Part shown: in pieces, positions 56,361 through 64,000 of the stretch
Layout: each line of letters starts with the position of its first letter
Position numbering within the stretch: the first letter of the stretch is position 1
From: Apodospora peruviana
Lineage: Eukaryota > Ascomycota > Sordariomycetes > Sordariales > Lasiosphaeriaceae
NCBI GenBank assembly: GCA_033439685.1
Contig: JAUEDM010000007.1
Span: 1,054,001-1,118,000 of the forward strand
DNA: 64,000 nucleotides
Reading direction: 5' to 3'
Notes under the pieces: model-generated
The model's input: the letters and a program-made list of their open reading frames with translations, nothing else
What the model was told of the DNA's origin: nothing
Databases searched by the model: none
Program-made: the position numbers and the translations under genes

Positions 56361-57749
56361 CTATGAGGATAGATCCGCCGTCTTCCACTCCCCCTTCTTG
56401 ACCCTCTCACAAATCTCCAGCAACGTCCTCGCGCCCCACTCAATATCCGCCACCTCCAGATAAATGGTGGCGCTGAACCTCGTCCAAAAGTGCCTATTGT
56501 AAAAGAAGGTCTGCATGTACGTGTTGTAATCCTTTGCCGCTGTGATGTAGATAAATCGCGAAACAGCGACAACATCGGCTTCGGTGATGTCACCATCATC
56601 CTCCCGCATGCCAACAATAATCGGCAGCCTCACATTCGCGAACCCGCACCGTCTGATACTGCCGCTCTTGTTGTCCAAAACCTCAGTCCCGAGAATCTCG
56701 GCGGCGCGGTCCCCGCCTTCCATCGCAAGTCCAAAACAGTACTCGCGGATGGCCTCCTCGCCGCCGCAGACCTCGTTCCGGAACTTCAGCGCGGCCGGCA
56801 CGCTCGTGTACGGACTTATGTCCACGGTCGCGACATCGAGAAACAGATCCGTAAAGTATTGGGCCGGCGGTTTGGCGTCCCGCAGCGCGCCGGGTGCGAG
56901 GTAGCCGTGCGAGGTGGGCAGACACGTGGTGATGAGATGCTGGCGGGCAAACGGGACGTAGAGCACGGCGCACCCGCGCGGCACAAAGAGCCATTTGTGG
57001 CAGTTGGTCACCAGGAAATCCGGTTTCACGGTTCCTGTATGCCGCATGTCGATGTGGCCAATGCCGTGGGCGCCGTCGATCATGCTCAGGATGCCCAGTT
57101 CGTGGCATGCCGCGACGAGCTGCTCCCACGGCACGCGCACACCGGGCCCGGAAACAATGGTATCGAAAATGGCCAGTCGGATCCTTTTTTGATCCTTTCT
57201 AAGGGCAGCGACGGTATCCCTGAACATTTGAATCAGCTCGTCGTCCTCAATGGGATACCGCACGTCGATGGCGTGTCCGCGGACCGGCGTCGACTCCTGC
57301 AGCGACTGGATCGTTTTGAGGCACGAATTGTAGATGGAGGTTGGGTAGACGATCACGTCGTCCTTTTCGTAGACGAGGTTGCGCAGGACCGTGTTGACGC
57401 CGGTCGTGGCGTTGGGCATGAGCACGACCTCGTCGGTGTCGGCCCCGAGCAAGGGGGCGACCAGGGCGCGCGACTCCCGCAGCAGACGAGGGTAGATGAA
57501 GACGTTGTAGATGCACTCGCGCGCCTCGAAATCGCGCTGCCGCTGCTCGCGGTACTCGAGCACGTACCGAGGAAAAGTGCCGTACGAGCCGTGGTTCAGG
57601 GGCGTGTAGCCGGGCGCGAAGTTGAAGAGGCGCCGCATTGCGCGCCCAAAGGAGACCCGGGGCGGGGTGGGTCCCAGAGGCCCGGAGATTGAGGAATCAT
57701 CCGAGGAAGCATTTGCCTGAGCGGATTTATTGTGGATTGGAAGCTGCAT
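56361..57749 (-). CDS. PLP-dependent class V aminotransferase fold (Egt2/LolT-like C-S lyase or epimerase family)
   Basis: Single exon of 462 aa, ATG 57749. Features are YTPLNHGSYGTFP near residue 50, the phosphate-binding MPNATTGVNTVLRN at about 111-124, and IDGAHGIGHIDM (PLP-ring Asp). The Schiff-base Lys252 is in TNCHKWLFVPRG. This is the isopenicillin N epimerase-like group, which in fungi includes the ergothioneine C-S lyase Egt2 and the loline enzyme LolT. I cannot choose among these. An ergothioneine role would fit a lone housekeeping gene, but no Egt1 is in the window. The 5' flank shows no cluster partners. Confidence 0.85.
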   Translation of the reverse strand: MQLPIHNKSAQANASSDDSSISGPLGPTPPRVSFGRAMRRLFNFAPGYTPLNHGSYGTFPRYVLEYREQRQRDFEARECIYNVFIYPRLLRESRALVAPLLGADTDEVVLMPNATTGVNTVLRNLVYEKDDVIVYPTSIYNSCLKTIQSLQESTPVRGHAIDVRYPIEDDELIQMFRDTVAALRKDQKRIRLAIFDTIVSGPGVRVPWEQLVAACHELGILSMIDGAHGIGHIDMRHTGTVKPDFLVTNCHKWLFVPRGCAVLYVPFARQHLITTCLPTSHGYLAPGALRDAKPPAQYFTDLFLDVATVDISPYTSVPAALKFRNEVCGGEEAIREYCFGLAMEGGDRAAEILGTEVLDNKSGSIRRCGFANVRLPIIVGMREDDGDITEADVVAVSRFIYITAAKDYNTYMQTFFYNRHFWTRFSATIYLEVADIEWGARTLLEICERVKKGEWKTADLSS

Positions 57750-58422
57750 TGTTTCTTTGTGGCGATATTAGCACTTGAGAGAAGGTTGGTTGATTGATAG
57801 AGGGATGAAAGTCGATAAGAATCGCTCGGGATCCGGAGTCCAAACATCCGTGGCGATTTGATGCATGCCCGCGGGTGCATATCCGCCGAGCGTATCCCGC
57901 CGGCCGGTTGCAGCTGGATGCTGAATTTCCCCACAACTACCAGGTACAATCCTACCACAACCGATTCATCCTCGTGGCTGCAATGCTTGATAAAGATGCA
58001 CGCCTTTCTTCTTATCAAATACCAATTCATGTACTAACTCCAGAGAAAACGAATTATGTGTCGGGAGAAGCGGCTCTTATTAATACCGTCCTTATGACTG
58101 GCCAAGGAGCTGCGTGGCCCTGTGGCCCTGTGGCTATGGTGTTACGCGTCAGGGAGGGGTGTTCAGCCGCAAAGCGCACTTCCTCTTCCGATACAGGTAG
58201 TTTACGTTGCAACCATGTCCCTTGGTCGAGGCTCTTACGCCTCTTACAAACTTACCGCTAGAGCAGATATGTCCCAGGCCCGGAGCCGATTCACCCAGCA
58301 GCGTGTTAGATGTATTGAAAGACCACATTACATCTTGGTCCGACCATTTTGACTGCTGTGCAGTCTAGGACAATCAGTACAATTTAACGAGTCGTCTTTT
58401 GCACGACTTGGACGGAAAGCCC
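57750..58422. other. Intergenic, nothing recognised
   Basis: Promoter of the PLP enzyme on the left. The upstream part of the membrane fragment at 58423 might have been here, but no matching coding sequence remains. Confidence 0.4.
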
Positions 58423-58776
58423 ATGTGGCTTATTCTCGTCTGTGCGCTAGCTTACGGGGGGATAGACGGCGCCGCTTGGAACGATCCATTTGCGTCAGAT
58501 GTCGAAAATGCTCTCTGGAGGACGTCCTGTGTCTGCGTCGCAACCTTCGGACCTTTAGCCTTCTTCTTCTGGGCCATGTTCTTCGATGGTGATGGGCCCA
58601 TAGGGGATAGCGGTAACTTGGAGACAATTTTGTGCTTCATCCTTGGCCCCCTTGCCTCAATCTTCTATCTCATGACTAGGACCTACCTGGTTGTGGAGGC
58701 CTTTGTCAGTCTGCGAAGTCTTCCTGATGGAGCCTATAGCAGACCCGAGTGGACCCAGTTCTTCCCGCATTTTTAA
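58423..58776 (+). pseudogene. C-terminal fragment of a fungal multi-pass membrane protein
   Basis: 117 codons from ATG 58423 (MWLILVCALAYGGIDGAAWN) have three hydrophobic helices, the block LVVEAFVSLRSLPDGAY and the ending PEWTQFFPHF. This block is the typical C terminus of a large family of uncharacterised fungal integral membrane proteins that are usually several times longer. No upstream exons are found, so it looks truncated at the 5' end, though a short functional ORF is not excluded. Confidence 0.55.
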
Positions 58777-58913
58777 CTCAGCTACAAGCATTGTTTTCGG
58801 AATCGATTTCGTCAGGTACCTTCCAGGTAGTCAGCTGCGCATAAAGAAGATATTCATCGGGCCTCATCCTCAGAGTTCGTTTGACACTTTGACTTCCGTC
58901 TCACTCTCTGTCA

Positions 58914-61239
58914 CTACACCGGGTCCTTTCCTCCCTCAACAAAGTTCAAGTTTTCCACCCTCGTCCACTTCCTATCCCACTCCCAATACGAAAACGACCC
59001 ATCCGGTCCCTCTGTTACCATGTGCATCTTCTGACCAAAACTGCCCTGCACTAAACTCCAGACATGCCTTACCCCAGACACTTCAGCAGTTTGCTCAAAC
59101 ATTTCCCATTTCCCCTCTCCGACTCTCGAAGAGCCAAACGATGGCGGATTGAGATGGATATCGTCATTACTCCGCCGCCAGTGCTGCACAGATCCGTTGA
59201 CTGCGACGACGAGCTGGAAATCGCCGATGCTGGACTCGTTGGACGTGTTGTAGAAGTCCTGGATCATCACGGGCGGCGTGTCGGGTGGGAAGATGTTGGA
59301 GCCAAATACTTCGCCGGGTGTCCAAACCGAGGATGATGCAGACCGCCAAAACAGCTGCATCGTGCCGTCTGTGCGGACGGCGACCACGTAGAGGTTGCCG
59401 CTGCTGGTACCTTGCGGGTCGTAGATGTCGAGTCCGATGTTGGATTGAACGAGCGAGCTGCCGCTTTGAGCGATCTGGACACCGGTATTGTTGTTAGTTG
59501 CGGTAATTGTTGATGCAAGGGTCCAACCTGTTGATGAGCGCGGAGATTGGTGCCACTGTTAGTAATATTGTCAGCTTGTTTTGTCATCATATTTCATTGT
59601 GAGCGGAATAATGAACGCAATGCCCTTCTCTGTAAATGCATACCTCTTTTAGCGTTCCATCAGAGTGCTTGACTACGATTACCAGACTCGAATCCTCCGC
59701 CTGGACCAGTCCGGGATATCCATCGATTCCTTCGTTGACAATGCCAGGAGCCTGGCTCCAAGACTTGATAGCAGCGCTGTTGTTTGCGCCTTCGCTATAA
59801 ATCCAATGCTTCAAGTTCTTCTCGTCGTCGATAGCGACGGCATGGAAATCGCGGTTATTAAACGAAGTTCCTAAGATGGCGGGTTGGCCGATCAGTGCGG
59901 TTCCGGTTACGATCTTGGAAACAGTCTCCCACTTCAAGGTGCTGCCATCTCGTTTGAAGTGCGTAAATCCTTGAAGAGCACCACGACTAGCGGTGGTAGT
60001 TGTGTTAGATCTGAGAGATAACAGCAGCTCAAAGTTCCGATGCGTCTCGCCGTTGCCGCTCTGCATCATGTTCCCGCTTTGGTGCCGTTTCCGCGCCCAG
60101 GGGTCGGGGTTTACGTTCGTGATTCCGTACTTTGTCCAGCCGTCAATGTTCGCTTCGCCGTATCTATAAGTTGATGCATGCGGTTAGTCTTCTTGGGTCG
60201 TCTTATCGTAGCCAATGCCAGAACGTTCTTCACTTAGCAGGCAGCGAGAGAAGAAGACCTACCCAAAGTAAACAAACCCCCCTTCACCCCAACCCGCGCC
60301 CCACGAGTTCTTGATAATCCACGCCTGTTTCTCATCATTGTACCCAACAACCAGCGCAATATGATTTCCCGACGTAGTCGCGTTGCCATTCCATTTATAC
60401 AAATTTCCACCACCAGTCGCATTACTATTCCCACCCTGCGCTGACGAAGAAGACCCCCACGTCTTCAAATCCGAATACAACACAAACGTCGCAACGATCG
60501 GACCATACTCATGTATCCAGCGCTTCTGCTCCTCTATCAGTCCCAAAGCCTGGTAAAACGGGATATGCGTCGCCCTGCCCGCTCGGTCCGCGCACGGAGT
60601 ATACCCGTGCAGGGTCGCCTCGTACGGATCGCACGGCCAATCCGCTATTCCGTGCGGGAGTGCGTCTGGGTCGCTAATGTAGTCGGCGCCCTGGCCGGCG
60701 AGGAAGGCGAGCGTGTCCTGCGCGTTGCCTATGCTCTCGCACGCGGCGCCAGCGCCGTCGTGCACGTCCGCCTCGCTGCGCTTGCTCCAGATGCCGTGCT
60801 CGATGCGGGTCATGGACTCGACGAGGGCCGTGACCGCGAACGCCCAGCAGCTCTGGCAGACGCCTTGGTCTTGGGCGGTCGTGATGTAGTTTTTTCCGCT
60901 CCTGTTGCGCCAGTCGACTGTTGATGGGAGTACTGGTGTCTCGGCATCTGTGAGAGTTTTGGATGCGGCTGCGGTGAGGCTGTTTGTGAGCTTGACAGTT
61001 TTGGTATTGGCGATTGCTGGCTTGGGCCTAGATCTGGGTGGTGAATAGGGGGATGGGTGGATGGATGACCAGTTGACGGGTGGGATTGTGTCTGCTGGTA
61101 TTGGAACTGGGGTTCCTTCTCCCCATGGTAATCGAAGACTCGGTTCCTTGATATGGGGCCTGATCGTGGAGGCGGAGCTGATAGGAGCTAGGAGGAGCCC
61201 AGCCGAACAGACAAGAAAAAATTGGGAAGAATGCGTCAT
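58914..61239 (-). CDS. Secreted papain-like (C1) cysteine peptidase with large C-terminal extension
   Basis: Three exons, 61239-60263, 60163-59644 and 59555-58914, give 712 aa in one frame. The ATG at 61239 starts a signal peptide (MTHSSQFFLVCSAGLLLAPI). A proregion of about 75 residues is Pro/Ser/Thr-rich and lacks a clear ERFNIN motif. The C1A core has oxyanion Gln125 and nucleophile Cys131 in DQGVCQSCWAFA, His293 in GNHIALVVGY and Asn311 in IIKNSWGAGWGEGG. About 380 residues follow with repeated W-x(2-6)-G and T-D-G blocks (LVQAEDSSLVIVVKHSDGT, LYVVAVRTDGTMQLFWRS), which looks like a lectin-type beta-propeller. It may target the enzyme to a glycan surface; that is inference. The gene end lies only 137 bp from the membrane fragment on the other strand. 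Confidence 0.87.
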
Positions 61240-62560
61240 AGTAAGTTTAGCATCACGATTACAGATAAAGTCTGTTGTCTGTGAACTCACTGCTAGTGTT
61301 AATCCAGAAGAAGAATGCAGCAATTGGAAGCAAGTTAAGTAGCGAATCCAGTTGAACAGCTCCTATATTGGATACAAAGAAAGATGCAATGTATTCCTTA
61401 GATACATATCAAAGACCATTCACCCGCCTGGACCCTTGTTGGGTTGTTCACCTGCTTTCACAAAGAAACGATACAAATGCCGCACACCAATATACTTGGT
61501 ATATACGTAATTACGACTCGTCAACCGTTAGGTTCCGAGGTACCATCATTGTTACCCTGGTCCCGCCCCATTCATATTACCTTTGTTGCATTTGAGAACT
61601 GAATGGTCAGCCTGAAAAGGGCCGCCTCATAGGGACTGGAAATTACTACTACCTGACGATGACAAGACTCGATGGTGACGACTGGGATTAGACTAGCTAA
61701 GTTCTGTGTAGATCATGTTGTATCCATAGCAGTGCGCATCCAAATTACCCAAATCAGGTTCTATCATTAATCCAGGCGCTTCGTTCCGTTGTCGATCACT
61801 TCGAGCTGACCTGGAACTTGGGGTAAATTGGCGCGTTTATCTGTTAATTTTACGGTCGTCATCTCCTGCCGTCTATATAGCCGTGCCCGATTTCCCCGGT
61901 TTCCACTATCGTTCCTATTTCATTCAATATGAAACATTATATCTCTAAAAGACTCAAACGCCCATTTACCCGGCTTATATAATATGGGAATGCCGACGCA
62001 GACCAGCGTAAGATTAGACTTATCTTCCGAATAGGGAGGACCCGGTACTATGGTAGTGGTGGCAGCTTGTCTGCGAGTCTTGTTGGTGATGTGCTTGGCT
62101 CTATCCATGTATGTATTATGATCCTCATTCAGCTCAACATTCTTCTTCAGATTACGGTCCAAACTGAACTCTATCTTACCTCTTCTAAGCTTCTGTTTGC
62201 ACTTCAGGGGTGGGCTGACTGGTCATGCGCTGCCCCCGCAGGCAATAAGGAGCATCATCAACTTTTCCCCACAATCATGGGGAATCGCTTGGAGTCTTGG
62301 GCTGCATCCTTACCTCGGTTTGACTAGATCTAGTCTAGTACGAGGTTGATCAAAACAAGTTGATCGGAAAAGGATACCCCGGACCTTTCCTACAGAGGAT
62401 GGTTAGTGGTTTGCAACCTGGGCAAGCCTTCTATCACGAACAATGCCATCAATCACAATAGACTCTTCAACTTTGTTTCCGGCCATCAGCGAATATAAGA
62501 TTTTATAGTTGATCTTCCTGCACGTCATTGTTTTACTTACACACCAGAAACACCGTCACC
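61240..62560. other. Divergent intergenic region
   Basis: Promoter space between the peptidase and dehydrogenase genes. Only short frames; nothing recognised. Confidence 0.45.
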
Positions 62561-63799
62561 ATGGCCTCCCACCGCGAAAACAGAGGTTTCCACATCGACA
62601 CCCTTGCCCGTGTTGCGCGTAAAACACTCCTGAACGAGTACCTCGCCGTCCCTGTAGCAGCAGCAGCAGTCTGGCTCACCCTCGACTCTAAATCATCCGC
62701 GAACCATCTCACCAAGGTAGTCGAGCATGCCGCTTCGCTCGGCATCAAGCTCACATCCACCCATATCCGACAAGTCGCTCGTGCCGCCCTCTACCTAGGC
62801 GCAACAGGTGCTGCCATCTCACTGAACGACCTCCTGACCATCGGCTCCGCCAACAACTGGACTAGGGGCCGCCCAAAGGAGTGGCAAGACTTTGATCGCG
62901 AGATCGTCGTCATCACAGGCGGCAGCAGCGGCATCGGCGAGAACGTAGCGAAGGGCTTCCTCCGGCGCAACCCAAAAACAACACTCGTGATCGTCGACTT
63001 TGCACCGCTGTCGTGGACACCGCCCTCTGGCACGCTGGGCAAGAATGTGCACTACTACCAGGCCGACCTGAGCAAGCCGGACGTCATCCGCGACGTGTGC
63101 GCACGCATCCGCGCCGAAATTGGACACCCGACGGTGCTGATAAACAACGCCGGTGTGGCGCGCGGCTTTACGCTGCTGGAGGGCACCTACGCCGACGTCG
63201 AGGTCACGCTCAAGACAAACCTGCAGGCGCCGTTCCTGATGGTCAAGGAGTTCCTGCCGGAGATGGTTAGAACCGACCACGGCCACATCGTGCACACGTG
63301 CTCCATGAGCGCCATCGTGCCGCCGCCTGGTATTGTGGACTACGCGGCGACCAAGGCGGGCGTTCAGGCGCTGCACGAGGGACTGCAGATGGAGCTGAGG
63401 TATCGGTATAACGCGCTGCGGGTCAGGCTGACGAATGTTATTCCCAACTTTATTCGGACGCCGCTGCTCCAGGGCGAGCCGGCGCAGCCTAGGTTTCTGG
63501 CGCCGTTGCTGCATGTCGAGACTGTGAGCGAGGCGATTGTGGATTCGGTTTACAGTGGCTATGGAAAGGTGGTTTATCTCCCGGGGATAATGCGCTACAT
63601 TACGATGCTGGTGAGTTGGCTGGCGTCCTGCACTTGGGTTGTGTTCAAATGACTGACGAAGGAATCAATACAGAGAGCGTCTCCTGAATGGATGTTCCGC
63701 AGCCTCATTCGTAATGGCACCGCCGAGTTGGCCGTCGGCTTCCAGGGACGCCAACACATCGACGAAGATGGTGGCTTGCAGGTCGCTCCTAATAAGTGA
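62561..63799 (+). CDS. Short-chain dehydrogenase/reductase, membrane-associated
   Basis: Two exons, 62561-63610 and 63674-63799 (intron 63 bp), give 391 aa. The ATG at 62561 lies after a typical CACC context. Residues about 30-110 contain two hydrophobic stretches (YLAVPVAAAAVWL and ALYLGATGAAISL), likely membrane anchors. The Rossmann core follows: TGGSSGIG cofactor loop, NNAG, active-site Ser in CSMSAIV, and YAATK with the catalytic Tyr and Lys. Order and spacing match classical SDRs of the retinol-dehydrogenase/17-beta-HSD11-like type that act on lipids at ER or lipid-droplet membranes. The substrate is unknown. Confidence 0.9.
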
Positions 63800-64000
63800 G
63801 CATACAACAAACTTGTGCTTTGAGACGGGGCTATGTGTAGGATAAGCATGGGTGATCAGAAAACATTAATGATGCGAGTTATCCGTCCTATTATTGCCGA
63901 GCTTTAATCTAATTTCGTGGTAACTTGTCCTCCGGCTTTATGTGTACCGATGTCATCCATCCCCTGAGTCTTATTCCCTCACGTAATTACGCCCACAGGC
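63800..64000. other. 3' flank to window end
   Basis: Non-coding 3' region of the dehydrogenase gene. Nothing recognised. Confidence 0.4.

Overview
The window is nuclear DNA of a filamentous ascomycete (Pezizomycotina). The evidence is short GT-AG introns (about 48-130 bp) with CTAAC-like branch sites, intron-containing tRNA genes, and fungus-specific families: HET-domain proteins, NACHT and NB-ARC NLR-like receptors, and a fungal M14 carboxypeptidase. I cannot place the species. Exon joins below were made by eye from frame, splice sites and family similarity. Where lengths are given, the joined exons keep one open frame.

Layout. 1.9-6.4 kb (+): a six-exon NLR-like gene, alpha/beta-hydrolase (SesB-type) - NB-ARC - TPR. 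7.0-8.6 kb (-): a TauD/TfdA-type dioxygenase. 9.5-17.3 kb: a HET-domain pseudogene (-) cut in two. Its halves are separated by about 6.0 kb flanked by an 11-bp direct repeat, and the insert carries an intact RelA/SpoT - NACHT - WD40 gene (+). 17.8-27.6 kb: two unrecognised proteins and a vWA - alpha-kinase gene. 28.8-32.4 kb: a tiny membrane ORF, a MITE and a secreted metallocarboxypeptidase. 33.4-34.7 kb: an APH-fold kinase relic. 35.2-38.6 kb (-): a caspase-like gene with a probable C-terminal membrane module. 41.2-44.1 kb (+): a NACHT-ankyrin NLR pseudogene. 46.2-48.2 kb: an MFS drug transporter. 50.2-51.6 kb: two more MITE copies around a small ORF. 51.7-52.6 kb (-): an EEP-family nuclease/phosphatase. 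53.2-55.0 kb (+): a second HET pseudogene. 55.8-56.2 kb: intron-bearing tRNA-Glu(CTC) and tRNA-Gln(TTG). 56.4-57.7 kb (-): a PLP C-S lyase-like enzyme. 58.4-58.8 kb: a membrane-protein fragment. 58.9-61.2 kb (-): a secreted papain-like peptidase. 62.6-63.8 kb (+): a short-chain dehydrogenase.

Theme. The window is rich in fungal non-self recognition and cell-death modules: three NLR-like genes, two HET genes and a caspase-like gene. Both HET genes and one NLR are broken, while two NLRs are intact. This looks like an accessory region with birth and decay of such genes. The most notable event is an NLR gene sitting inside, and destroying, a HET gene. Several lesions are local tandem duplications (8 bp x4; 13 bp x2), and many others are single-base frameshifts.
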